Made by a program: the position numbers and the translations under genes. Shown piece by piece: positions 36,201 through 45,061 of a DNA stretch of 64,000 bases. The first letter of the stretch is position 1, and each line of letters begins with the position of its first letter. Origin of the DNA: Stieleria marina (GTDB taxonomy: Bacteria; Planctomycetota; Planctomycetia; Pirellulales; Pirellulaceae); assembly GCA_007741555.1 (NCBI GenBank), contig CP036526.1, forward strand, positions 6,747,719 to 6,811,718, written 5' to 3'. A model generated the notes under the pieces. That model was not told where the DNA came from. It saw only the letters and a list, made by a program, of their open reading frames with translations, and made no database searches.

Positions 36201-39200
36201 GCCGTCATAGTTGGTGCCTTCACCGCTGACATTGGCTTGGTTTTCGTTGAACTGCGAAAGCCCATCGACTTCATCAGGATCCACAACGACGTTAAAACTG
36301 AACGTAAACTGCTCGTTGGACTTCAGTTCATTCGGGACCGTGGTGTCGATCACGCCAATGGCGGTGTCGCTTGAATCCCAGTTCGTATTGAGCGTTGGCA
36401 GCGTGCCCGTGAACGGTCCAGTCGCTGTGATCGACATACTGTCAACGCTCACAAACGCGTTGCCAAAGAGGGCGGCGACGTCTTCGATCAACGTCACGTT
36501 GGTTAGGTCGACGTTGCCGCTGTTGGCAACGACGATTGTGACGGGAACGATGTAGTTGCCGGTGCCATCAATCGTTTTAATAGCCGTGCCATGTGTTTTG
36601 CCCGCGCGGATCTGGGGCACTTGAAAGGGCGTCGGATCGTCATCCGTGCCGTTGCCATTATCGCTGTTGGGATTGGTACCTGCATCGGAATTGTCACTGG
36701 CGGTTGTCCCACCTGGGCCATCAGCGGTCGCGACGACGGTGTTGGTAAAGTCGCCTGCACCTGTGGTGTCGCCACCATCGGGGAGAGTGGTATCGACTTC
36801 GATCGTGAACATCAATGTAAAGCCATCACCTGGTTTCAGCAGGCCGCTGCCAGTGGTCAACTGAGTATTGCCTGGACCAGCAAGACCGCCATCCCAAGAC
36901 GCATTGACAACCGGAACGCTGGCACCGCTCGACAGATCGCTCGCGACCAAGGTGGGAGCTGAGATCACCGCGTCGAATCCATGACCGAATTCTGCCACCA
37001 TGTCTTCGGTGACGACGATGTTTGTCAAATCGTTGGTGCCCGTATTTTCAACGACCACGACGTACACCACTTCAAACTTGCCGGTGCCAATCGGTGTGAC
37101 GCTTTCGACTTGTTTGGCAACACCGATATCACTCAGATATACGCCGGTCGGGTCATCTGGGTTGTGATCGCCGTCGGGATCATTGTTGTCAAAGTCAGTC
37201 GGATCGTCCGAAGCGTCATCCACGGTGGTGCCAGGACTGGATGGATCTTCCGCCGACGTTGTCGCTTGGTTGAACAGGCCTGCAGCGCTGGAGCCCAGTG
37301 CGTCCGGGTCCAAGTTGACAGTGACCGAGATCGTGAACGAATCATTGACGTTCATCGACCCCGTTCCGTCAAGCATGTCTTGAGTCGGGTCGGCAAACCA
37401 AGCCGCATTGAGTGCCGGAGGATCGCCAGTCGTCAGGCCGCCGGTGTTTAGCGTCACGCCAAGTGTGCTTTGCCAAGCGGTCCCAAAATTGCTGCTGCTA
37501 CTGACGTCATCCAGCACGGACAATTGATCCAGCACGGTGGTGCCCGTGTTTTCGACCGTCAAGTCAAACGTCACGTTCCATGTGCCGTCGGCTTGCTTGG
37601 CAGGTGGCGTCGAGGTGGAAATGGCCTTGACCAAGTTGACGTCGGCTATGCGCAGCACCGTCGGATCGTCGGGGTCACCGTTTCCGTCCGTGTCGCTGTC
37701 CGAACTATCAGTGGAATCATCCGACGTATCGGAGACGGGCACGCCTGCGGGATCGGTCCCGGTAGCGATGGCGCTATTGACCAACGAACCGGCATTCAGA
37801 TTTGCTGTCACATCGTTCGGATCGACTTCGACGGTCACAAGAATGGTCACCGACTCGTTGACCGCCAACGTGCCCAAACCATCCAGCAAATTTTCTAATG
37901 CACCGCCGGTGTAATTGCTGTTGCCGCCGATGCCGCTGCCGCTGGGCACGGTCGTATCGTCGGAAAGATCAATATCCACGATGCCTTTGAACGCACCGCC
38001 AAACTGAGTCGCCCAGTCATCGGTGATGGTGGGATTGGTGAGTGCCAGTTGGCCGTTGTTCGTCAGCACCAGTTGATAAGTGACGTCAAAGTTGCCGTTC
38101 ACACCGCTGGCTGAAGGAACGGGGACTCCAACAACCGTTTTCTCCAGCTGGATGCGGGGAATTCCCAAAACGGTCGGATCGTCAGGGTCGTTGTCGGCGT
38201 TGTTGTTTGTATTCGCACTGTCGGCCGGATCATCGGAATCATCAACCACGGGCGTGTTAGACACGTCGAACGGATCGATCGCAGAGACCGTCGCTTGGTT
38301 TTCCAGGTCCCCCGAACCGTCACCCGTCACGCTGTCGTAGTTTGCCGACGCGTTGTCTGGATCGATTTCGACAATGATCCGAACGGTGACACTCTGGCCA
38401 ACTTGAAGCAAGCTGACGCCGAGGGGATCAAACAGATTGGCGTCGGTTGCCCCGCCGTCGTAGGCGGTATTGATTTCCGGATCGTCGTCCGCCGTCGACG
38501 AAACAATACTGGCCACGTTGCCCGACTGAAGCACGATTCCTTCAAAGGCGCCGCCAAAGTGCGTATCGAGGTCTTCCACCAAACTCAGTCGATCTAGTGG
38601 AGTCGACCCGGTGTTGGTGATCGTTAGATCGTAGGTCACGTCTTTGTTGCCAACCGTACCGCTAATTGCGATCGCTTGCGACACAATGGTTTTGTTCAAC
38701 GTGATATTGGGAATACGGATGGCCGTTGGGTCATCCGGGTCACTGTCGTCGCCGAACTCCGCTTCGGTCGAATCATTGGGATCGTCGGACGTATCACTAA
38801 CGACGGTTCCATCGACAGGATCGATAGCCGAGATCGAAGCATGGTTTTCTAGATCACCCGTGCTGCTGGTCGTGATGCCATCGTAAATCGCCGCCGGATT
38901 GTCAGGGTCAATTTCGACCGTGATCTCGACCGTTACACTTTGGCCGACTTCCAACAAGTTGGTATTGGCGGTGCGAATCGTAAAATTGCTTACCGTCAGC
39001 TCAGTCCCGGTGTTGGTGTAGTCTGCCAGAATCAACGCAGAAATCGAATGAGTCCCTGGTCGAAACTGTGTCTTGTTGTAAAGTGCGGACGTGTTGACGG
39101 AACCACCGAACGGGGCCGTCAATGTCGTTGACGTTTCGGGAATGTGATCGTATCCAGCCAACGTGTACTGATACGAGCCGCCGGATCGCCCGTTGCCAAC

Positions 39201-42200
39201 GGCATCGCCCGCACTGAGTGTCGGCCCCGTCCAAGGATCGCGTAATGTGATCACGTTGCCGCTGATGGCCCCGGCATCCCACAAATTGGCTCGATAGTTG
39301 CGAGTGTACGTGTAGTCGTCATAGACATGTCCGGTGCTGTCGGCGTATCCGTACCACTGCAAGGTGCGTTGATGTGCCGTCCCGCCGTCAAGCCAGCCCG
39401 TTGCATCGTTGAGCGTGATGGTTGTGTCGCCCGGTTTCAGTTCGACCGCGAGGGTGGTTTCGGCCGCCCCGGGGTTCCGCATGAAGTGATAGGGCGAGAT
39501 CCGGTTTCCGTCGATGTCGTAAGATGCGACGCCGATGTAGTGGCGTGAAGCAGGATCAAAATTCCCGCCCGCTCCGTCGCCCGCGAAAGCGTCGACGCTA
39601 AGGTCATAGGATTGTTCGGGGTTGATCACAAAACGCTGATCGCCAATGACGGTTCTTTTGGCAGTCGTATTGCTTTCGTTGCTCCCGCCAAACGTAATCG
39701 GATAGTCGGGGTCAGGCACATTGGCAAACACGTCCGAATTGGTCGCGCCACCATCGTATAAGTAGTTCGGATCAGGGTCGTCGGTCGCATCGGACGACGT
39801 AATTTTGGGGCCGTCGACGATGCCGACAAACGCTCCACCCAAGTTCGCTGCAAAATCTTCTGTTAAGGCGATCTTGTCCAAGTCCGTCGTACCGGTGTTG
39901 GTGACCGTAAACTGGTACGTGACGTCGTAGTTGCCTTCGGTTCCGCTGGCCGCGTGAGTGGGAGACCCGACAACTTCTTTTTGCAAATCGATGGTTGGCA
40001 AGATCAGCGGAGTCGGGTCGTCCACGCCGCCGGCGCCATCGTCCCCGCGGTAGTCCGCGTTGTCGCCATCAGGGTCATCCCCATCATCCGACAGATCGCT
40101 AACAAGCGTTCCGCCGGGGCCTCCCGTTGCGCCGCCGGCTTCGACTTGGTTGGTTGTATTCGCCGGGTCGACCAGCAATAACGGATCAACCGCAACGGTG
40201 TAGGTGACGGTGATGCGGTCGTTGGGTTTCAGCAGTCCCGTGAAACCGTCAAAGATTCCCGCGTCGCCGGTACCGCCTAAATTTCCATCGAACGAACCGT
40301 TGATCGTTGGCAGAGAACCACCTGTCGAAATCGTGCTCGACAGAATCGCCGGGCCGGTCACCACGCCCTGATACCCGGGGCCAAAGGCAGCGAAGATATC
40401 TTCGGTCAGAGTTAGATCTGCCAAATCAAACACGCTGGTGTTCATCAGTTCAACTTCGTAGGTCACGTTGAAGTGAGCTGGATTGGTCGTGCTGCGAACG
40501 GCATCAGTTTGCTCTTTGGAAACGGAAATTTCCGACACGAACGTAACCGACGCATCATCGCTGTCACTATCAGTTTGGGCAAACTGATCAATGACGTCGA
40601 CGGAGGCACTGTTCGTGTACGAAGTCGCGTCAACAGTGCTTGTGGTAAACGTCACATACTGCGTTTGACCGGCAGCAACATTGACCGTCCACGTCGTCGG
40701 AAAACCACTGATGTCACCCAACGTGGTGCTGGCTGAACCTGCGACATAAGACAACCCAGCCGGGATGACATCGTCGACCGAGGCAACAACATCGGCAGTA
40801 CCGGTGTTGACCAATTTCAGACGCCAGGTCACTTCGTTGGTGTCGTCGAACGTTGCGGTTTCTCCCCAATGCGAATCATTCAGCGGATCGCAATTCACGC
40901 CCGTTTCATCCAAACACGTTTCTTTTTCGATCTCGATCTCAGGTGCAACAACCACCGCCGTCGCGGGCGGCGACTGAACGGGCAGCGGCAGCACGCCTTC
41001 GGCCGTACGCGCGGTCAATTTGTTGGTATAGGTGTCACTCGGAATCCCAGAATTGCCCTGCGTCTGCAGATGCAGCAACCAAGTTTCACTGGAACCCTGA
41101 GGCAGATGCGGTGTCGCAGCGGGCAGGCGATAAGAAGGGTCCGAGACAAAACGCAGCCCCGTGATTTGATCCATCGTAGGTGCACCGACCACGTTGTTCT
41201 TGACGTCGTCCAACGTGTACTGCCAAATGCCGGTCCCCGGCGAAACGTACCAGGTCGACGAACCTTCCACGCCCGGATCACTGTAGCCATCATTCGGCGT
41301 GTCATCTTGGTCGTCTAAAACACTGCCAGCCACGGTGGTGACGTAGACATTAATGTCCGAGGACAAATTCGACACATCGACATTGGTGTACGATCCACCG
41401 AATGACGAACCGTTGTCGTCGGCGTTGTAAGGCAGGATATCGATCGCATCAAACCAAGGAATCACTTTGTCGTCGGAAATGTTGGCGACGCCGAGTTCAA
41501 AGACGACAGTTCCGTCTTCGGGGATCAATGGCGTGACAACTTGTTTTCCCGTTGCCATCGCAGCGACTTGGACGGCCACTAAACCGGCTTGTGAATCTCG
41601 CCAGCCTTCCGGGGAAATGTCCGACGGGGAGTCGATGACTGCGGTGTTTTCCCACGTCTCTCCGTTGGTCGCGTCGAATGGAATCAACACGTCAAATGTG
41701 ATCACGGGCAATGTCGTGTTCAGCGGCACATCGCCGAAACCCACTCGAATTCCCGACGCGCCATAAGCCCAAGTGGAACTCCAAACAGTGCCGTCGAAAT
41801 ATTCAACCGCTTCGATGATTTGAATCGATCCATCCCCGGCGACGAATGTGTCTCCGGCTGCGACATTAGCGCTGCCACCAACGACCGACAGGCCAGCGGG
41901 CAAGATGTCGGTCACCCAGACATCGTCTGCCGGATCTCCGTTATCTGGGCCAGGAACTGTGACGGTGCTTTCGAGCTGGATCTTGGCCGAACTGCCTGCC
42001 AAAAACAGGTTCCCCGAGCCGATGTCAACGACGGTTTTGTCAACGCGAACTTGCGCGGTGACCAGGGTCAGGCGGTCACCACGGTATAAGTCACTTGAAC
42101 TGCCTTCGGTGAACCAAGAGTTGTCTGACGGATCGTATTCACTGGTACGCCAGTCGTTATTGGGGTCGGCGTCATCGCGCAAGTACCCGACACTGGAGGC

Positions 42201-44792
42201 AAGAAAGTTTGCAATGATCGTTCCGTCCGGATTGTTGGCCAAGTCCAACGTGGATGGACCAGTCGTTTCGAGCGAAACAAAACCTCGCATCACGCCTCCG
42301 GGACGAAGCGGACCGAGCATTTTGAAGCGAAACTTGGTAATGGCATCGCTGACACCGGAATCGGGATCGGCGGTGCCACCCAAGCTGGCAATGTCCGTTG
42401 GATCAGTCGTCCAAACCGTAGACGTCTGGTCGTCGGCCAGGGTCGCGTCACCCATGGAATTCCAATCGGTCCAACCGCCGGCAGCGCCATCGACGCCTCC
42501 GGTTCCGAACTCGACAACATAATCAACGCCTTCTTGAAGCCATTCCGCTGGACCACCACCACTGAGGTAGGCGCGTGACCATTGGTGATTGGAACGGTTT
42601 GCGCCCGCGTAGTCTGAGATCGGCGCTATCTTGGTCGCCGTGTTGTCAAACTTGTCCCCAAATATGACACCGTCAAGTTCTAAGATGCCACCGTTTTGCC
42701 CAGAGTGAACACTCGCGTCGTACTGGTGACCAATCGACGTCACAGCGTCTCCGGCATGCCAGTACGTTCCCGTCTGCACCCATTTCCATTGACCATATTC
42801 AAAGTTCCGTTTGCCGGACCCGCCCAGGCTGGTGGTCTGTACCGTATGCGTGTATGAGTTATTGGATTCGTCTTCGATGCCCGAACCAAAATTATTGGTG
42901 GCACCAAAGAGATCGTCGGGGTCGAAGTTCGTGATCTTGGGAGTGATTTTCAAAACACCGTCGTCGCTGGTCCCCAGAACACCGTCTTCGCCGGGTGCAA
43001 TGTCATCGACGGGTACCCAGACGTGCACGATGCCCGATCCAAACCAATTATCGCCAGCAGGAATAGTTCCACCGCCCGCGGAGTAGTCAGGAAAATGGCT
43101 GCCCGTCGTATCAGCTCCCACCACCTGCGTCGTAAAGATGGCCCCTGCGGCAGTCGACGTCGTTCCGGTGATCGTCCATTCGCCCGAATCAGGGGTCGAT
43201 TTTTCCTCTGACCACGTCGTGCTGGTGGGATGCTCTTGCGTTCGACCGGCCGGACGTCCCGAGTGCGACCAAGCGGTTGACGTGGTCGCGTTCCATTCGT
43301 AGTTGCGTCCAATGCCATCGTGTGAATCAAGTTCCCCGATCAGCGGCCCCCAGGAAAAGACTTGAGCGTTAGGCGTCACATCGGTCAGATCAATATCGAA
43401 CGTGTACGGGTCTTGAATCGGCGCGGATCCTTTGACACCGTCGGCGCCAGTCCGAGTCGGGTGGGCACCAAAAATCCCAATGCCGTACGAGTAAACGACT
43501 CCGTCGATATTCCCGGTCGCATCGGTGTAGGCGCCGCGAAAGGTCGGGTTGAGCAGTCGGATGTCCATGTTGGCAGCCGACGAGATGGTGAAATCAATAT
43601 CATCGTCGGTGATCAAAGACGTGGCGTTTTCGTCGGAGTTACCGTGAAAAACGATGTCATTGACTTGGGTTCCGTTCTCCACTCCCAACGCTCTTGCCAC
43701 CACCGTCACATTGCTGGAAATCGTTCCGGAGATGTCCGGCAAGTACATTTTCATGTGCCGCGAATCACCACCAAGCGTGACTCCGTCGGAATCGTAAATC
43801 CCCGATCGCGAATCCAGTGCGGCTTGAGCCGGCAGCGCGTCAAACACCATGCCCTCTGGCAACGTTACTTCAAAGTAAGGGTTCGTAGCACCGTTGGAGT
43901 CCGTGTTGTAGAAAAGGTCAATCGTCACGATATCGTGTGACCGCACGATCCCGTTCAGCGATCCCGAGTCGTTTCCCGCCGAATCGTCGGCGTCAAAGGA
44001 AGGTGTTCCATCAGCTACGACGACCGCAGTGATATCCAAAAATTCGAGGGTGCCCATGAAGGCACCGCGAGCCGCATCACCAATCACTACTTTGGCCTGG
44101 ATCGCACCGGTGGCGTATTCCAATTCCCAGTCGCCGCCAAGTGTGGCATGTCCGGTCGTGTCGTCGGACGCTGCCACGTCGGCGCGAGTCAGCAATGCGA
44201 ACGTGTCGATAAACTCTTGGCCGTTTTGACCGCCCGCCAAATCGCAACCATAAATTAAGATGTCTGCATCGGAACCTAACGACGCGCCGATGCGATCCAG
44301 CGTATCGGCGTAAAGCCCATTTAGCTGCTCGGTCGTGACTTGAGTATTCCCAAGTGCGATGCGTCCTTCGTCACCGTGTGAGAGGATATGAATCGCTTCG
44401 ATTTCGGTCCGCCCGCTCACGTGATTGGCGATCTCAGTGAGACCGTTGGTGGTGGGATCCAAAAAAACCAGTTCGAACTCGTCGGTCTGCTGATTCAGAT
44501 CGGCCAGCAAAACATCAAGATCTTCAACACCTGTATCGATAAAAACGATCTCGGACGCTGATGATGCGGCACGAGCACCCGCGACCGTACCAATCCGTTC
44601 TATTTCGTCGTCAATGTTCTGAATCACGTTCACCGATTCAAAACCGGCAGCGTCCGTCACATCAGCGGCGGGTTGAGCGTCGATGTCATCCACGACAGCA
44701 TCAAACAGGACGCGGTCTTCCATCTGCTCCCAAAGCCGGCGGCGGGAGAGCAATGATTGATAGATCGTCTTGATTGTGTTTCGTTTTTTCAT
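30294..44792 (-). CDS. Giant surface/exoprotein with DUF4347 and DUF11-type repeats
   Basis: A single uninterrupted 4,832-codon gene. There is no classical signal peptide: a basic start (MKKRNTIKTIYQSLLSRRRL) is followed by WEQMEDRVLFDAV, the planctomycete N-terminal motif of giant exported proteins. Residues about 80-245 are DUF4347 (IVFIDTGVEDLDVLLADLNQ, HILSHGDEGRIALGN, ILIYGCDLAGGQNGQ). About 250-1420 holds divergent beta domains including three DUF11-like units. About 1420-4660 contains 17 tandem DUF11-type repeats of roughly 175 residues, separated by Asp-rich linkers such as DDPADTANDDGDPSTTADDD that likely bind calcium. The last 160 residues are unique and could carry an export or anchoring signal. 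A GAGG lies about 10 bases before the ATG. It is last in a colinear run with SecA-like, HlyD, M50 and TolC genes, which suggests they export it. Role: probably adhesion or matrix. Confidence 0.9.
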   Translation of the reverse strand: MKKRNTIKTIYQSLLSRRRLWEQMEDRVLFDAVVDDIDAQPAADVTDAAGFESVNVIQNIDDEIERIGTVAGARAASSASEIVFIDTGVEDLDVLLADLNQQTDEFELVFLDPTTNGLTEIANHVSGRTEIEAIHILSHGDEGRIALGNTQVTTEQLNGLYADTLDRIGASLGSDADILIYGCDLAGGQNGQEFIDTFALLTRADVAASDDTTGHATLGGDWELEYATGAIQAKVVIGDAARGAFMGTLEFLDITAVVVADGTPSFDADDSAGNDSGSLNGIVRSHDIVTIDLFYNTDSNGATNPYFEVTLPEGMVFDALPAQAALDSRSGIYDSDGVTLGGDSRHMKMYLPDISGTISSNVTVVARALGVENGTQVNDIVFHGNSDENATSLITDDDIDFTISSAANMDIRLLNPTFRGAYTDATGNIDGVVYSYGIGIFGAHPTRTGADGVKGSAPIQDPYTFDIDLTDVTPNAQVFSWGPLIGELDSHDGIGRNYEWNATTSTAWSHSGRPAGRTQEHPTSTTWSEEKSTPDSGEWTITGTTSTAAGAIFTTQVVGADTTGSHFPDYSAGGGTIPAGDNWFGSGIVHVWVPVDDIAPGEDGVLGTSDDGVLKITPKITNFDPDDLFGATNNFGSGIEDESNNSYTHTVQTTSLGGSGKRNFEYGQWKWVQTGTYWHAGDAVTSIGHQYDASVHSGQNGGILELDGVIFGDKFDNTATKIAPISDYAGANRSNHQWSRAYLSGGGPAEWLQEGVDYVVEFGTGGVDGAAGGWTDWNSMGDATLADDQTSTVWTTDPTDIASLGGTADPDSGVSDAITKFRFKMLGPLRPGGVMRGFVSLETTGPSTLDLANNPDGTIIANFLASSVGYLRDDADPNNDWRTSEYDPSDNSWFTEGSSSDLYRGDRLTLVTAQVRVDKTVVDIGSGNLFLAGSSAKIQLESTVTVPGPDNGDPADDVWVTDILPAGLSVVGGSANVAAGDTFVAGDGSIQIIEAVEYFDGTVWSSTWAYGASGIRVGFGDVPLNTTLPVITFDVLIPFDATNGETWENTAVIDSPSDISPEGWRDSQAGLVAVQVAAMATGKQVVTPLIPEDGTVVFELGVANISDDKVIPWFDAIDILPYNADDNGSSFGGSYTNVDVSNLSSDINVYVTTVAGSVLDDQDDTPNDGYSDPGVEGSSTWYVSPGTGIWQYTLDDVKNNVVGAPTMDQITGLRFVSDPSYRLPAATPHLPQGSSETWLLHLQTQGNSGIPSDTYTNKLTARTAEGVLPLPVQSPPATAVVVAPEIEIEKETCLDETGVNCDPLNDSHWGETATFDDTNEVTWRLKLVNTGTADVVASVDDVIPAGLSYVAGSASTTLGDISGFPTTWTVNVAAGQTQYVTFTTSTVDATSYTNSASVDVIDQFAQTDSDSDDASVTFVSEISVSKEQTDAVRSTTNPAHFNVTYEVELMNTSVFDLADLTLTEDIFAAFGPGYQGVVTGPAILSSTISTGGSLPTINGSFDGNLGGTGDAGIFDGFTGLLKPNDRITVTYTVAVDPLLLVDPANTTNQVEAGGATGGPGGTLVSDLSDDGDDPDGDNADYRGDDGAGGVDDPTPLILPTIDLQKEVVGSPTHAASGTEGNYDVTYQFTVTNTGTTDLDKIALTEDFAANLGGAFVGIVDGPKITSSDATDDPDPNYLYDGGATNSDVFANVPDPDYPITFGGSNESNTTAKRTVIGDQRFVINPEQSYDLSVDAFAGDGAGGNFDPASRHYIGVASYDIDGNRISPYHFMRNPGAAETTLAVELKPGDTTITLNDATGWLDGGTAHQRTLQWYGYADSTGHVYDDYTYTRNYRANLWDAGAISGNVITLRDPWTGPTLSAGDAVGNGRSGGSYQYTLAGYDHIPETSTTLTAPFGGSVNTSALYNKTQFRPGTHSISALILADYTNTGTELTVSNFTIRTANTNLLEVGQSVTVEITVEIDPDNPAAIYDGITTSSTGDLENHASISAIDPVDGTVVSDTSDDPNDSTEAEFGDDSDPDDPTAIRIPNITLNKTIVSQAIAISGTVGNKDVTYDLTITNTGSTPLDRLSLVEDLDTHFGGAFEGIVLQSGNVASIVSSTADDDPEINTAYDGGATDANLFDPLGVSLLQVGQSVTVRIIVEIDPDNASANYDSVTGDGSGDLENQATVSAIDPFDVSNTPVVDDSDDPADSANTNNNADNDPDDPTVLGIPRIQLEKTVVGVPVPSASGVNGNFDVTYQLVLTNNGQLALTNPTITDDWATQFGGAFKGIVDIDLSDDTTVPSGSGIGGNSNYTGGALENLLDGLGTLAVNESVTILVTVEVDPNDVTANLNAGSLVNSAIATGTDPAGVPVSDTSDDSTDSSDSDTDGNGDPDDPTVLRIADVNLVKAISTSTPPAKQADGTWNVTFDLTVENTGTTVLDQLSVLDDVSSSSNFGTAWQSTLGVTLNTGGLTTGDPPALNAAWFADPTQDMLDGTGSMNVNDSFTISVTVNLDPDALGSSAAGLFNQATTSAEDPSSPGTTVDDASDDPTDFDNNDPDGDHNPDDPTGVYLSDIGVAKQVESVTPIGTGKFEVVYVVVVENTGTNDLTNIVVTEDMVAEFGHGFDAVISAPTLVASDLSSGASVPVVNASWDGGLAGPGNTQLTTGSGLLKPGDGFTLMFTIEVDTTLPDGGDTTGAGDFTNTVVATADGPGGTTASDNSDAGTNPNSDNGNGTDDDPTPFQVPQIRAGKTHGTAIKTIDGTGNYIVPVTIVVANSGNVDLTNVTLIEDVAALFGNAFVSVDSMSITATGPFTGTLPTLNTNWDSSDTAIGVIDTTVPNELKSNEQFTFSFNVVVDPDEVDGLSQFNENQANVSGEGTNYDGNPVIVTDQSGDTGNPISETPDNDLPTPLVIPEIVLEKSLVSQSLATSGIAGNIDAVYQFTYTNSGTVMLTSPTIADDWAGQFGDGFVRIVDVDLSDDVIAPATSGISGNAAYNGLATDNLLDGLGAIDPGQSVVVLVTVEVDPDADPAKLVDGRLENVASAEGTYTPTTGPSVTVDDNSDDTNDVSNIDTDNDGDFEDPTPLGIADITLTKDIIGSPVPSISGTPGNFDVTYHLVVANTGSETLSNLTLFDDIDSQFGGALESVVSISMLAGSTATTAPAVNNSYDGTAASDMLIGDPADRLESGQVFTIVLVVEVDPDNAGAVYDSVTGDGNGDLENSATAGGNAQYSGNVTDVSDDTNDPSNSEDPTDIDNDPDDPTGLIIQDITLEKAAVGGPVPASSATAGNFDLTYDLTITNTGSESLRNLSLVENLAAQYGGAFVGIVSQSGTQATIVSSTANDVPEINAAYDGGATDAQLFDNSAPNANLLRTGESVTVRIVIEVDPNAPGAILVDDGLENQASVAGTGVGTGQTTEDLSDDPADTANDDGDPSTTADDDNNPDDPNVIRIPDITLLKQKFGAPSNAASGTPGNMDVFYDLTIVNSGTTPLEELSLVENLSSQFGGAFVQIVPQSGQVATILGTATDAPELNASYDGGLTTGNDQLFDSSGANTSLLAAGESITVRLLVEIDPDNAGASYDSVTADGTNDLENLATVAGEDPADPSNTLVTDVSDDPTDPTGDANDPTVLAVPDIQLQKSIVGSPVPAVSGTQGHFDVTYQFTITNDGQSPLSALKLSDDFAAQFGGAFVRLVPQSGSPVVITASTASDDPEINTAYDGDAVSEMFNNSGTNSNQLLVGQSVTVQVIVEIDPDNAGATYDGITGDSNQDLENQAQVSGEDPDGLVVVDLSDDPADTSDNDTTNDGEPDDPTALIIPDITLEKTPSGEPVPASSLIEGNFDITYDLTITNTGNDPLHTISLLEDLRSQYGSAFIDIVGTPLIVASTATDDPGINGSFDGGFSDDEIFDSSAAFLDISQSVTVRVVIEVDPDATDAIYIDGNLENQAEVSATGQNSAASVDDLSDDPANPDNVDESATPGGDNNPDDPNLIRIPNITLHKVIDGAAVAASSGVFANYDVTYKFTVTNTGTTMLENLRLTDDWAAQFGNAFVRIIPGSVLINNVDAATAPGANASYTGGASENMFDGSGSFTAGQSFEVSVTVELDPNAAGAIYTNGDLVNQADMSGVDPTSGATVSDQSDDVNDSTNVDGDASTNGDDDNNPDDPTVISFSDIGAAKRIVSSSPASGAGDLDLVYELRVRNLGSTDLTNLTLVDDLQTLLGPSFVGMVSQPIIIASSATIDPVLDASYDGNLGGSGNISIFDGTSGLLKPGEEIVVQYTLALDVDQLTATSNNQAVSGGNDGTLTVTDPSDTGVDPEGNNPGQTGDTGGEDDPTLPPGVAIAKNHGDPVPAGPNYQEWSVPVTLVIRNVGVTDLTNLDLTEDIATSFGTAFVSVDLPQIDVSGITSGSPPSINAAWTNDTSLNMLAGGSLRPGDEFVVTFNVIVDPDAGGTAQPLNNQSAIVATDPANPSVIVRDTSDSGKNATSDNPDEPGDSGGTEDPTPLQIPDIGTGKQIVNVEMNGLQATLTIDLVLENTGTVDLESLTLQDDFADQYGGNFVGITGAPIILSSTATTDPALNADFDGSSDIELFDGASGLLQPGEQIVVRLSVLVKALPGQAEIVLENQAVAGGDPVDENGDPITDDAGNPVASVTDNSDSGSDPHSSNPGQPGDTGTWGDPTLTPIKFFTFDGFNNFSKPFGHPDSERPGSRLLTKEIWQLAVDPMFSGSARPGTKIVGRLYDQDGFQIGQEEVFADVGGNWMMQVHELDKSRNTGYARVEFEEIGGIGQQFAPSGDAFGYLGQDKMDNDYAALEPWTPYEEHYDFIAIYRGSASVKLATMHRKNNQSIGFGTQSE
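30810..40530 (-). repeat. 17 tandem DUF11-type repeat units in the giant protein
   Basis: By eye I count 17 units, each opening with a short I-x-L-x-K strand (for example ITLEKTPSGEPVPASSLIEG, IQLQKSIVGSPVPAVSGTQG, ITLTKDIIGSPVPSISGTPG) and closing with an Asp-rich linker and DDPT. Core phrases recur: FDVTYDLTITNTG, LAAQFGGAFVGIV, AYDGGATD, LLVGQSVTVRVIVEIDPDNA. The second unit is interrupted by about 243 foreign residues (38960-39690). Units 8-13 are most alike, which suggests recent tandem duplication. Confidence 0.85.
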
Positions 44793-45061
44793 TTCAATGA
44801 CCTCAACCTGGCTTTCGAGCCCTCGTCGACGGTCGCTGGACCTGCTTACGCAAAAATGGCCATCCAGTGCGAACCGACGGGGATAATGAAAGCGTGACTT
44901 TGTTGTTTGTTCACGTGGGGAATTGCTGATCGCTCAATCTGATCAGACACAAAGTGAGTGCGATTTATTGACCACGACTGCACCATCGGACCGCCGAGTG
45001 CTGCCCGGCATTTAGCGTGAGAACATTCGTTCGGGATGAGCGGAGTGGTCGCGGCGTGCAA

